The notes under the pieces are model-generated. The model saw nothing but the letters and a program-made list of their open reading frames with translations, had not been told where the DNA came from and did no database searches. A stretch of 64,000 nt of DNA from assembly GCA_041745765.1 (NCBI GenBank), contig JBGTIH010000180.1, forward strand, positions 62,001 to 126,000, given 5' to 3'. How positions within the stretch are numbered: position 1 is the first letter of the stretch; the number at the start of each line of letters is the position of its first letter. A program made the translations under genes and the position numbers. Below are positions 17,635-26,022 of this stretch, one piece after another. Source of the DNA: JAHCHG01 sp041745765. GTDB taxonomy: Bacteria; Acidobacteriota; Blastocatellia; Pyrinomonadales; Pyrinomonadaceae.

Positions 17635-18762
17635 ATGAAAAAAATATCTGTGTTTATCTGTGTTCATCTGTGGACAATTTTTCTTGTTTTCTCGATCAAC
17701 GCCCAAGATTTCAAAACGATTCAAGACGGCATCGAATACGTCGAAATGACTCGAACGATTGATAATTTGCCGGTAAAGATGAATCTTTTGCGCCTCGATC
17801 TAACAAAAGTCCGGCTCGACGTAGTTCATGCGCTTGATTCGGCAATCGGCACGGAAACCGTTTCTTCGATGGCAAAAAGGCACGGCGCATTTGCGGCGAT
17901 TAATGCGGGATTTTTTCGCCTTGATAAAAGCATTTTCGCAGGCGATGCGGCGGGCGTCTTGATGATTGATAATTCTTTTTTAAGTGAAAGTCTCAATAAC
18001 AGAACCGCATTGGAAATCATTAACCTAAAGGATAAAACATTAGTTTTTATTGAGAAAGTAAATGCAGCTGCAAAAATCTTTGTTAAAAAAGATTCATATA
18101 CTGTAGGCATAAATCGGGAACGGAAAGACGACGATGTTGTGATTTTTACTGATTTTTTCAATCGCACCACTTTGACCGATTCTGATGGAGTGGAGTTTAT
18201 AGTAAGAAAAAACAAAATCAGACAAATTTTTGATAAAAAAGGAAGCAGTGAAATACCCCCGGACGGCTTTGTCATTTCCGTAAGCGGTAAAAAACGCGAA
18301 GAATTTCTTCGTTTGCTAAAAATAGGAACGAAAGTTACGCGTGGAGTTTCAAATTCGATTTCTATGGACGGTTCTAATCCAAATATGTTTGGTCCTTCCG
18401 AAGATGTCGGCGGCGGCGTTCCGCAATTAATCAAAAACGAAAATATCGAAATTACCTGGGAACAGGAAAAAGCGAGCAAATCTTTTGTCGAAACAAAACA
18501 TCCGCGCACGGCGGTTGCAAAACTGAAAGACGGAAAATTTTTAATGATAACCGTTGACGGGCGCAGCGAGCAGAGCGCGGGAATTGGTTTGCAGAATTTA
18601 GCGGAAATCCTGCTCGAACTCGGCGCGGCGGACGCGATGAATCTGGATGGCGGCGGTTCGACGACGATGTTTTTAAGCGGCAAAATCGTCAATCGTCCTT
18701 CCGATAAAGAAGGGGAAAGAAAGGTCGGTGATGCGATTTTGGTTTTTCCGCGAAAGAAATAA
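17635..18762 (+). CDS. Exported phosphodiester glycosidase (NAGPA-domain) protein
   Basis: A 375-residue secreted protein with the phosphodiester glycosidase (NAGPA, formerly DUF2233) domain. This family includes the mannose-6-phosphate uncovering enzyme and bacterial cell-wall or exopolysaccharide enzymes. Signal peptide residues 1-24 read ...FICVHLW...INAQ. Conserved blocks are AAINAGFFRLD (about 83-93), HPRTAVAKLKDGKFLMITVDGR, and near the end DAMNLDGGGSTTMFLSG with the family GGGS motif. The codons for residues 4-13 are a copy of a dispersed intergenic repeat (TCTGTGTTTATCTGTGTTCATCTGTGG at 17645-17671), so the export signal appears to be built from repeat DNA. No ribosome binding site is clear. 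Confidence 0.9.
   Translation: MKKISVFICVHLWTIFLVFSINAQDFKTIQDGIEYVEMTRTIDNLPVKMNLLRLDLTKVRLDVVHALDSAIGTETVSSMAKRHGAFAAINAGFFRLDKSIFAGDAAGVLMIDNSFLSESLNNRTALEIINLKDKTLVFIEKVNAAAKIFVKKDSYTVGINRERKDDDVVIFTDFFNRTTLTDSDGVEFIVRKNKIRQIFDKKGSSEIPPDGFVISVSGKKREEFLRLLKIGTKVTRGVSNSISMDGSNPNMFGPSEDVGGGVPQLIKNENIEITWEQEKASKSFVETKHPRTAVAKLKDGKFLMITVDGRSEQSAGIGLQNLAEILLELGAADAMNLDGGGSTTMFLSGKIVNRPSDKEGERKVGDAILVFPRKK
17643..17671. repeat. ATCTGTG-type repeat arm inside the signal-peptide coding region
   Basis: The words TCTGTG, TTATCTGTG and TTCATCTGTGG match the arms of the inverted repeat at 18785-18884. Translated in this frame they give the hydrophobic core F-I-C-V-H-L-W. Confidence 0.8.
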
Positions 18763-18784
18763 TAGCCGGACTGAAAGATTTTTT

Positions 18785-18884
18785 AACCACAGATTTTCAC
18801 AGATAGACACAGATAAAATACGGATGAAAACGGTTTTGAATCAATCATTCTTAAATCAGTGTTTATCTGTGAAAATCTGTGGTT
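18785..18884. repeat. Inverted repeat, 21-bp perfect arms (CCACAGATTTTCACAGATA)
   Basis: Arm 18785-18805 and its exact complement 18864-18884 flank about 58 bp. It lies between convergent genes and may serve as a bidirectional terminator. It belongs to the same word family as the sequence inside the preceding gene's signal peptide. Confidence 0.9.
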
Positions 18885-18917
18885 TCATTCTTCTTCGTAT
18901 TATGCGCTTTTTCGCGG

Positions 18918-19304
18918 TTAAATAATTTTTATCAAAACTTTTCTTTCACGCGCGCCGTCGAATTCGCATAAATAAATTCCCTGCCATCTGCCTAAAAGCA
19001 ATTTGCCGTTTTCAAACGGAATCGTCACGCTTGAGCCGACTAAGCTGGATTTGAGATGCGCGTCGGAATTATGTTCGAAATGGCGAAAACCTTCGTAATA
19101 TTGCGGAATCGTGTTTTTCAGAAACAGCAGAAAATCGTGCTTAACGTCCGGATCGGCGTTTTCATTAATCGTCAAACCGCACGTTGTATGCTGCGTAAAA
19201 AGTATGCAGATGCCTTCGCCCGCGTCGGGAATAAATTGTTTAACTTCGTCCGTGATTTCGATCAATTCTTCGCGCGATTTTGAGCGCACTGTTAATGTTT
19301 TCAT
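18918..19304 (-). CDS. YjbQ family protein (UPF0047)
   Basis: A 128-residue YjbQ/UPF0047 protein. The hallmark FTQHTTCGLTINENADPDV lies at about 37-55, and HFEHNSDAHLKSSLVGSS with the terminal LGRWQGIYLCEFDGARERKV confirms the family. Members form trimers with a metal site made by conserved His residues; the E. coli member has weak thiamine-phosphate synthase activity and the physiological role is unclear. The ATG at 19304 gives the usual length of about 130 residues. A longer frame starting at 19436 would add 44 unrelated residues and is not preferred. The gene is convergent with the glycosidase across a 21-bp-arm inverted repeat. Confidence 0.92.
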   Translation of the reverse strand: MKTLTVRSKSREELIEITDEVKQFIPDAGEGICILFTQHTTCGLTINENADPDVKHDFLLFLKNTIPQYYEGFRHFEHNSDAHLKSSLVGSSVTIPFENGKLLLGRWQGIYLCEFDGARERKVLIKII

Positions 19305-19470
19305 AAAGTTTAAAACCTCAAAAAGCCGTCTTCCAAGATTAGAGTTTATTGTAGCGGAAAATTTTGAGCCGGGAAATTCTCCTTTTTGATTCGCCGCGCC
19401 GCGTGATATAATTTTTTCTGACAACTTCATCGACACTCTTAGGATTTAAGCAGATGAACAAAAAAAGCAG

Positions 19471-19562
19471 AATTTACAGGGATATCAGGATGGATAGGAT
19501 AAAAAAATCAATGACTAAAAATCGTCTTTAATCCCTGTTCATCCTGTTATCCCTGTAAATTT
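19471..19562. repeat. Inverted repeat (ACAGGGATATCAGGATGGATAGGAT word)
   Basis: Arm 19471-19501 pairs with 19531-19562; the outer 14 bp (AATTTACAGGGATA / TATCCCTGTAAATT) are exact. It shares words with 14654-14739 and 62791-62830. It lies in the divergent promoter region between yjbQ and the 19602 gene. Confidence 0.85.
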
Positions 19563-19601
19563 CTTTTTCCAAGCGGCGTAACTTCTAACTCTTTAAAAAA
19601 T

Positions 19602-20186
19602 ATGAATAACGATAACTTCTCAAACGAAAAATTTCGACCGACCTCGACCGATGAGCGTGCGCGCTATCGTTTCGAAGATTATGAATTCGATCCGATGCAG
19701 CATCAACAGCAAGCCGCGATGGCGAATCAGCCGAATTATATTCCGCAGCAAAATTTCAATCCTGATTTTGACCGAGCCAAAGACGAAAAACAGCTCGATC
19801 AACTTTCGCTCGGATTTAAGATCTACGCCGCCATCAATGCGCTTTTTTCGTCCTTTCCGATCATCCATCTGATCATCGGGATAATGATGGTCAGCGGCGC
19901 GTTGGATGGCGGAACAGACGCGCCGCCTGAATTTTTCGGATGGTTTTTCATTATTTTCGCCTCAGTTTTCATGATCTTCGGTTATGCGGTTTCGATCTGT
20001 AATTTCTTCGCCGGACGTTTTATCAAAGAGCGGCGCAATTATACTTTTTGTTTCGTCATGAGCTGTATAAACTGCACGTTTATGCCGCTTGGAACGGTAC
20101 TCGGCATTCTCGGCATCCTTGTTTTAGTGCGCGATTCGGTAAAGGGAATATTCAAGGAAAATTCGGAAGAAACTTTGCTTGGTTAA
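19602..20186 (+). CDS. Hypothetical membrane protein with Gln-rich N-terminus
   Basis: A 194-residue protein with a hydrophilic N-terminal region of about 65 residues rich in Gln, Asn and Asp (MQHQQQAAMANQPNYIPQQNF). Four hydrophobic segments follow at about 72-98, 108-132, 145-160 and 162-178. No family is recognised. Similar small proteins with a disordered N-terminus and a four-helix core resemble DUF4190/DUF4870-like membrane proteins, but this is only a shape comparison. It is followed by a dispersed repeat and a terminator shared with hppA. Confidence 0.75.
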   Translation: MNNDNFSNEKFRPTSTDERARYRFEDYEFDPMQHQQQAAMANQPNYIPQQNFNPDFDRAKDEKQLDQLSLGFKIYAAINALFSSFPIIHLIIGIMMVSGALDGGTDAPPEFFGWFFIIFASVFMIFGYAVSICNFFAGRFIKERRNYTFCFVMSCINCTFMPLGTVLGILGILVLVRDSVKGIFKENSEETLLG

Positions 20187-20206
20187 ATTTTTAAGTTGAA
20201 CCGATG

Positions 20207-20350
20207 TTACGCCCGACTGAAGCGCGGGTCGGCTCGATTGCATGAGTCAGATAGGACGCGCCAGACGTTTTAAATAAATTCAAGTTTATCTGTAGCAAAG
20301 GTTTTTTCGCGCTCACGCGCTCATGCAAGCGGGACGCTCGCGCTCCAGTC
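20207..20350. repeat. Dispersed element with inverted ends (copy 1)
   Basis: It begins near GACTGAAGCGCGGGTCG and ends in the inverted CGCGCTCCAGTC, with TTGCATGAG near both ends. Its core GGACGCGCCAGACGTTTTAAATAAATTCAAG... is about 80% identical over roughly 60 bp to 59221-59280, a second copy of the family. There is no coding capacity. Confidence 0.8.
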
Positions 20351-20362
20351 TTATAAACCAAT

Positions 20363-20393
20363 AAAAAAGCCCCAATTTATGAGGCTTTTTTTT
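20363..20393. terminator. Bidirectional intrinsic terminator
   Basis: The stem AAAAAAGCC / GGCTTTTTT with an 11-nt loop is flanked by A and T runs on both sides. It lies between the convergent 19602 membrane protein gene and hppA. Confidence 0.85.
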
Positions 20394-20423
20394 ATTTGCT
20401 TTTGGATAGTTAAACAATTTCAT

Positions 20424-22616
20424 TTACAGTTTATTTCCGTTAGGAATTTCAACTGTTTGTTCGATTGTAACCTTCGGTGTTAATTCGGCGTGGGGAGCAT
20501 TTTTATTCGCATTAATATTGATATGCGGAGCAATAATCAAGGCAACGATACTCATCAGCTTGATTAGAATGTTCATCGAAGGTCCCGAAGTATCTTTGAA
20601 CGGATCGCCGACCGTATCGCCCGTAACGCTCGCTTTATGCGCTTCGCTTCCTTTATATTGCATTTCGCCGTTAATTTCTACGCCGGCTTCGAATGATTTT
20701 TTGGCATTATCCCACGCGCCGCCCGCGTTGTTTTGAAACATTCCCATCAAAACGCCCGAAACGGTAACGCCTGCCAGAAGACCGCCGAGAACTTCCGGTC
20801 CGAAAGTGAATCCGACAAGAACCGGAGTGATCAGAGCGATTGCGCCGGGAAGCATCATTTCTCTCAAGGAAGCTTTTGTCGAAATAGCGACGCATTTATC
20901 GTATTCCGGCTTTGCCGTGTAATCCATAATTCCCGGAATTTCTCTGAACTGCCGCCGGACTTCCTGCACCATCGCCATCGCCGCTCTGCCGACTGCGGCA
21001 ATGCACAACGAAGAAAAGATAAAAGGAATCATCCCGCCGACGAATAAACCCGCCAGAACAGGAGCTTTATAAATATCGATCGTACTGATTCCCGCCAGAC
21101 CGACATACGCGGCGAAAAGTGCCAGAGCGGTCAGTGCCGCCGAAGCAATCGCAAAACCTTTTCCGGTGGCGGCGGTCGTGTTTCCGACCGCGTCTAAAAT
21201 ATCCGTTCTTTCTCTGACCTCTTTCGGCAGCCGGCTCATTTCGGCAATTCCGCCCGCATTATCGGCAATCGGTCCGAAAGCGTCAATCGCCAATTGCATC
21301 GCCGTTGTCGCCATCATTCCGGCGGCGGCAATCGCCACGCCGTAAAGACCGGCAAAGTGATGGGACGTATAAATTCCCGATGCCAGAATAAGAATCGGGA
21401 CAAAAGTAGATTCCATTCCGACGGAAAGACCGCCGATAATGTTGGTTGCCGCGCCTGTATCCGATTGCTGCACAATCGAATTAACCGGACGCTTGCCCAT
21501 CGCCGTGTAGTATTCGGTAACGATACTCATCAGTGCGCCGACGATCGAGCCGACGACAATCGCCCAGAACACATCGAGATTGGAAAATTCACGACCTCTC
21601 AAATTCATCGTTTCGGGCAGCATCCACATTACAAGGAAGTAACAGGCAATCGTCGTTAAAATGATCGAAGCCCAGTTGCCCATGTTCAAAGCTCTCTGAA
21701 CATTCCCTTTATCATCGGAAATTCTGATAAAGAAAAATCCGATGATGGAAAAAATAATGCCGATTCCGGCGATGACCATCGGCAGAAGCATTGGCGAAAG
21801 TCCGCCGAAATTATCGTTTGAGATGATTTCGCGTCCCAAAACCATCGTCGCGAGAATCGTCGCGACATACGAGCCGAAAAGGTCTGCGCCCATTCCGGCA
21901 ACGTCGCCGACATTATCGCCGACGTTATCGGCGATAGTCGCCGGATTTCTCACGTCGTCTTCGGGAATTCCGGCTTCGACTTTTCCGACCAGATCCGCGC
22001 CGACATCAGCCGCTTTGGTATAAATTCCGCCGCCGACTCTGGCAAACAGCGCGATTGATTCCGCGCCGAGCGAAAAGCCCGCCAGAACCTCGATCGCTTT
22101 TTCCATCTGAATGCCGTTGACCGAAGCTCCGGTGTTGACGACATAGATGTAGTAAAAGATGATAAATAAACTGCTGATACCTAAAACGGCGAGTCCGGCA
22201 ACGCCGAGTCCCATTACCGAGCCGCCGGTAAAAGCCACTTGCAGCGCGTCTTTCAGACTGGTTCGCGCCGCCTGCGTCGTTCGGACATTCGCTTTCGTGG
22301 CGATGTTCATTCCGAAATATCCGGCAGCCGCGCTGAAGACCGCGCCGATCAGAAATGAAATCGCGATCACCCAAGAAGAAGTTTCGATCAAAGTTCCCGA
22401 CCAACCGAGAATGAGCGATGCAACGACCGCGAAGTAGGCTAAAATTTTCCACTCCGCTTTCAAAAACGCCATCGCGCCTTCGGCAATATAACCCGCCAGC
22501 TCGATCATATTGGCTTCACCGGCAGGCTGCTTCGTAACCCAATGAGATTTGAACGCCATTACGATTAAACCGAAAATCCCTAATGCCGGGATCAAAAAAA
22601 GAATTGTAGATTCCAT
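20424..22616 (-). CDS. hppA: K+-dependent membrane-bound ion-translocating pyrophosphatase
   Basis: A 730-residue membrane pyrophosphatase with about 16 helices that couples PPi hydrolysis to ion export. Substrate motifs are GADLVGKVE (206-214) and DNVGDNVGD (230-238). Residue 482 in GNTTAATGKG is Ala, where K+-independent enzymes have Lys, so this is a K+-dependent type. The residue after DLF (248) is Gly, whereas characterised Na+ pumps such as the Thermotoga enzyme have Glu; this favours H+ transport but is not decisive. An AGGTGG ribosome binding site precedes the start. A 31-codon frame encoding a one-helix peptide lies 31 bp upstream on the same strand. Confidence 0.95.
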   Translation of the reverse strand: MESTILFLIPALGIFGLIVMAFKSHWVTKQPAGEANMIELAGYIAEGAMAFLKAEWKILAYFAVVASLILGWSGTLIETSSWVIAISFLIGAVFSAAAGYFGMNIATKANVRTTQAARTSLKDALQVAFTGGSVMGLGVAGLAVLGISSLFIIFYYIYVVNTGASVNGIQMEKAIEVLAGFSLGAESIALFARVGGGIYTKAADVGADLVGKVEAGIPEDDVRNPATIADNVGDNVGDVAGMGADLFGSYVATILATMVLGREIISNDNFGGLSPMLLPMVIAGIGIIFSIIGFFFIRISDDKGNVQRALNMGNWASIILTTIACYFLVMWMLPETMNLRGREFSNLDVFWAIVVGSIVGALMSIVTEYYTAMGKRPVNSIVQQSDTGAATNIIGGLSVGMESTFVPILILASGIYTSHHFAGLYGVAIAAAGMMATTAMQLAIDAFGPIADNAGGIAEMSRLPKEVRERTDILDAVGNTTAATGKGFAIASAALTALALFAAYVGLAGISTIDIYKAPVLAGLFVGGMIPFIFSSLCIAAVGRAAMAMVQEVRRQFREIPGIMDYTAKPEYDKCVAISTKASLREMMLPGAIALITPVLVGFTFGPEVLGGLLAGVTVSGVLMGMFQNNAGGAWDNAKKSFEAGVEINGEMQYKGSEAHKASVTGDTVGDPFKDTSGPSMNILIKLMSIVALIIAPHININANKNAPHAELTPKVTIEQTVEIPNGNKL

Positions 22617-22647
22617 TAAAAAAAACCACCTATTTTTATTGAATAAA

Positions 22648-22743
22648 TTACTGTCTTAAAGCCGTAGAATACTTACCGTCCTTATAATCCGTATCAAAGA
22701 ATAAAGTCGCAACACTGATTACCAGAACTGTTATAAGCTCCAC
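22648..22743 (-). CDS. Candidate 31-residue membrane microprotein upstream of hppA
   Basis: A short frame with a GTG start at 22743 and a TAA stop at 22648-22650 encodes 31 residues. It begins (M)ELITVLVISVATLFF, a single hydrophobic helix, and ends in a polar tail, DTDYKDGKYSTALRQ. TAGGA, about 9 bp before the GTG, can act as a ribosome binding site. It reads into hppA after 31 bp, a spacing typical of an operon. Small one-helix subunits accompany some ion pumps (for example KdpF with KdpABC), which makes a regulatory or stabilising subunit plausible. No characterised pyrophosphatase is known to me to have one, and chance cannot be excluded for a frame this short. Confidence 0.5.
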   Translation of the reverse strand: MELITVLVISVATLFFDTDYKDGKYSTALRQ

Positions 22744-22985
22744 TTGTTAAAATCCTATCTGTTAAATTATTAGATAATGAAGTTAATCAAAAACAGCTAT
22801 TATCTATGTTTTATGTGAAACATTCAAATCAATTCTTTTGTAAAATAAGCAATAGTGAAAAAAATCCGGCAATTTTCTTAAAATTCTTTGCAATATTTCA
22901 ACCGTTTATTTGATTAGCAGATAAGTTTTTGACATTCTTTTCCGATTAAAAGAAGATATTTTTTACAATTAAATCTTCCGAAATT

Positions 22986-25763
22986 ATGAGTTCGCTCGAA
23001 AAACTTCAGATTCGACATTTCAAGATCGAAAAACTGCTCGGCAAAGGCGGAATGGGCGAGGTTTATCTGGCGGAAGATAAACGGCTCGAACGAAAAGTGG
23101 CGATCAAGTTTCTGGCGGAAAAATACGGAAAAAGTTCGAATCGGCTGAATCGTTTTATTCGTGAGGCAAAATCGGCTTCCGCGCTGAATCATCCGAATAT
23201 TATTACGATTTACGAGATCGGCGAATTTGAAAACAAGCATTTTATCGCCACCGAATTTATCGAAGGCGAAACCTTGCACCGGCGACTTAGAGGAAAACCG
23301 CTCGAAATCCGCGCCGCGCTGGAGATCGCCGTGCAGATCGCTTCAGCTCTGGAAGCAGCGCACGCGGCGGGCATCGTTCACCGCGACATCAAACCCGAAA
23401 ATATAATGATTCGTCCCGACGGTTTGGTGAAAATTCTCGATTTCGGCATCGCCAAACTCAGCGAAAAGCAAACTTTTAATTCCGAATCTGATAAAACAGC
23501 GGATTTTCTGATACAAACTTTTCCCGGAATGATTATGGGAACGCCGCAATATATGTCGCCCGAACAGGCACGCGGTCTGGCGGTTGACGAGCGCACGGAT
23601 ATTTGGAGTCTGGGAATTGTTCTTTTTCAAATGATGACGGGCTTTGTGCCGTTTCAGGGCGATACGACGACCGATGTGATCGTTGCAATTTTGGAACGAG
23701 AAGTTCCGCCACTTAATCATTTTTTAACCGATTTCCCCGTCGAATTAGAGCGATTTATCAAAAAATCTCTATGGAAAAATCTGGCGCAGCGGTATCAGAC
23801 GATCAGCGAATTTTCGTCCGATCTGAATAATCTCAAACGCCGGATTGATTTTGAAGCCGAACTGGAGAGAAATAATTCGCTCGATACAGCGAAAACTATC
23901 GAGATGCAGTCGTCGCCGCAGTTTGCTTCCGCCAATTTTTCGCAAAGCAGCGGAATCAATAAGGACAAACTGCTTTTAACGGAATTTACAAATTTGACGG
24001 GCGATCCGGTTTTCGACATCACGCTCAAAACCGCGCTCGCCGTTTCACTCGAACAATCGCCTTTTCTCGATATTTTTCCCGAAACCGAAGTCCGCAACAC
24101 GCTGCGCTTGATGGAACGCGTGCCGGACGAAATCGTTACGCCCGAACTCGGACGCGAGATTTGTCTGCGAAAAGGTTTGAAAGCGTATATCGTCGGAACG
24201 ATCTCGAGTTTCGGCTCGCTCTATGTTTTAACGCTCGAAGCGATCAATGCGCGCACGGGCGAATCAATCGGAAGAAAGCTCGAACAAGCCGAATCGAAGG
24301 AACAGGTTTTAAAGATTTTGAGCAACGCCGCGACCGGTTTGCGCGAAAAACTCGGCGAAAGTCTAAGCTCTATCGAACAATTTGACGCGCAGTTTGAATA
24401 CACGACCGCTTCGCTCGAAGCCTTAAAGATTTATTCGCTCGGCGTGCAGCACCAGCGAAAAGGGAAATGGTTTGAAGCGATTTCGTGCTACAAACGTGCC
24501 ATCGAACTCGATCCGAACTTTTCTTCGGCTTACGTTGGAGCGTCTTCGAGCTATTCCAATACGAATCAGCCGAAACTCGCCGCCGATTATGCGGCAAAAG
24601 CCTTTGAACTGAAAGACCGCGTGAGCGAACTCGAAAAACTCCGAATCTCGCATTTTTATTACGCGTATGTAACGGGCGAATTAGACCGTCGCATCGAAAC
24701 TCTGGAAATAATGCGCCGCATTTATCCGCGCGTGACGACGACTCTGAACAATCTTTCCGATTGCTATATGCAGCTCGGTCAATTTGAAAAAGCAATCAAA
24801 GCGATCCGCGAAAGTTTACAGCAAAAACCGCATTCGGCGGTCAGTTACGATAATCTGGCAATGTCGCTTCTGCATTCGAATAAATTTGAAGAATCGAAAA
24901 AAACGTGCGAAAAGGCAATTGAACTCAGACTCGAAAATATCTATTTTCATAATTGTCTTTTTCAGATTGCTTTTATCGAGGGCGACGAAGCCGAAATGAA
25001 AAAACAACTGGCTTGGATGAAAGGTCAGCCGGATGAATATATGGCTTTGGATCTGCAGGCAAAAGCAGCGGCTTTTTGCGGGCAAATGAAGAAATCAAAA
25101 GAATTATCGCGCCGCGCCGTCGAGCTTGCCAAACTCAATAAAGTCAGAGGCGTTGCCGCAATTTATGCCGTTGATCGAGCCTTGATCGAAATTTTAGGAA
25201 GTTTTGATAAAACGGATGAATTCAAATCGGAAATAAAAAACCGGATTGAAAAAGCCCTGCGTTTGGAAAAAAATCCGCTGATTTTCCCGCGCGCCGTTTT
25301 AGCTCTTGCACTCGGAAATCTAAAGCCGGAAGCCGAAAATCTTCTCGAAGAAATGCTCGCCGAATTTCCGAAAAACACGCTGGTTAATCAGCTTTGGATG
25401 CCGATCATCAAATCCGCCTTCGCACTCCAAAACGATGATGCCGGAGAAGCATTTGAAAATCTGGAAATCGTCACGCGCTTTCAAGCGTCCGCCGAATTTT
25501 TCCCGCAATACCTGCGCGGATTTGCCTTGCTGAAACTTAAAAAAAACTCGCAAGCCGCCGCCGAATTTGAAAAAATTCTCACACGCCGCGGCGAATCGCC
25601 GCTTTCAATTCTTTATCCGCTGGCGCAATTAGGATTGGCAAGAGCGAAACAAAGCCGGAAAGAATACGAGAAGTTTTTTGAACTCTGGAAAAATGCGGAC
25701 GAAGATTTGCCCGTTTTAATCGAGGCGAAAGCGGAATTCAAGAGTTTAAATTTGAAAAAGTGA
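22986..25763 (+). CDS. Serine/threonine protein kinase with TPR C-terminal half
   Basis: A 925-residue cytoplasmic protein. The N-terminal Hanks-type kinase domain (12-290) has the glycine loop GKGGMGEVYLA (19-29), Lys41, HRDIKPEN (132-139), DFG (152-154), GTPQYMSPE (185-193) and DERTDIWSLG (201-210), so all catalytic residues are present. It is joined by a linker to an alpha/beta region (about 325-450, LLTEFTNLTGDPVFDITLKTAL...), often seen in such kinases and resembling an adenylate-cyclase-associated TolB/CadC-like segment. TPR-type helices follow to the end. No membrane helix is visible. This architecture is abundant in Acidobacteriota. Targets are unknown. It is transcribed divergently from hppA. 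Confidence 0.93.
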   Translation: MSSLEKLQIRHFKIEKLLGKGGMGEVYLAEDKRLERKVAIKFLAEKYGKSSNRLNRFIREAKSASALNHPNIITIYEIGEFENKHFIATEFIEGETLHRRLRGKPLEIRAALEIAVQIASALEAAHAAGIVHRDIKPENIMIRPDGLVKILDFGIAKLSEKQTFNSESDKTADFLIQTFPGMIMGTPQYMSPEQARGLAVDERTDIWSLGIVLFQMMTGFVPFQGDTTTDVIVAILEREVPPLNHFLTDFPVELERFIKKSLWKNLAQRYQTISEFSSDLNNLKRRIDFEAELERNNSLDTAKTIEMQSSPQFASANFSQSSGINKDKLLLTEFTNLTGDPVFDITLKTALAVSLEQSPFLDIFPETEVRNTLRLMERVPDEIVTPELGREICLRKGLKAYIVGTISSFGSLYVLTLEAINARTGESIGRKLEQAESKEQVLKILSNAATGLREKLGESLSSIEQFDAQFEYTTASLEALKIYSLGVQHQRKGKWFEAISCYKRAIELDPNFSSAYVGASSSYSNTNQPKLAADYAAKAFELKDRVSELEKLRISHFYYAYVTGELDRRIETLEIMRRIYPRVTTTLNNLSDCYMQLGQFEKAIKAIRESLQQKPHSAVSYDNLAMSLLHSNKFEESKKTCEKAIELRLENIYFHNCLFQIAFIEGDEAEMKKQLAWMKGQPDEYMALDLQAKAAAFCGQMKKSKELSRRAVELAKLNKVRGVAAIYAVDRALIEILGSFDKTDEFKSEIKNRIEKALRLEKNPLIFPRAVLALALGNLKPEAENLLEEMLAEFPKNTLVNQLWMPIIKSAFALQNDDAGEAFENLEIVTRFQASAEFFPQYLRGFALLKLKKNSQAAAEFEKILTRRGESPLSILYPLAQLGLARAKQSRKEYEKFFELWKNADEDLPVLIEAKAEFKSLNLKK

Positions 25764-25814
25764 AAAAGTTTTTTCGGGTTAAATTTGAAGACTTTTATTT
25801 TATGAAGCTGTGTT

Positions 25815-25976
25815 CAAACTCTTGAGTTCCGTTAGGAACGGTATATTTATAGCTTGGAGAAGTTCAAATTTCAGCCGAGTTCCGTAGGAACGGCATATTT
25901 TATGCCGTTCCTACGGAACTCGATTCGTAATATTTGACGCGTTTTCTATAAATATCACGCTCCTACGGAGCTAATT
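25815..25976. repeat. CCGTAGGAACGG repeat cluster with a perfect 22-bp hairpin
   Basis: The perfect hairpin 25876-25922 has 22-bp arms (CGAGTTCCGTAGGAACGG...) and a 3-nt loop. Further degenerate copies of the word lie at 25823-25843 and, inverted, at 25947-25972 (ATATCACGCTCCTACGGAG). A related single copy is at 45351-45372. The cluster fills the space between the convergent kinase and carA genes. Confidence 0.9.
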
Positions 25977-26022
25977 GGTGAGTTTCAAAAAGCTTCTAAG
26001 CAAATCTGTCTGCAAAAAAAAG

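Noticed and set aside
22744..22985. tRNA or riboswitch between hppA and the kinase
   Set aside because: No cloverleaf, TPsiC-like GGTTCGA motif or recognisable riboswitch core was found.
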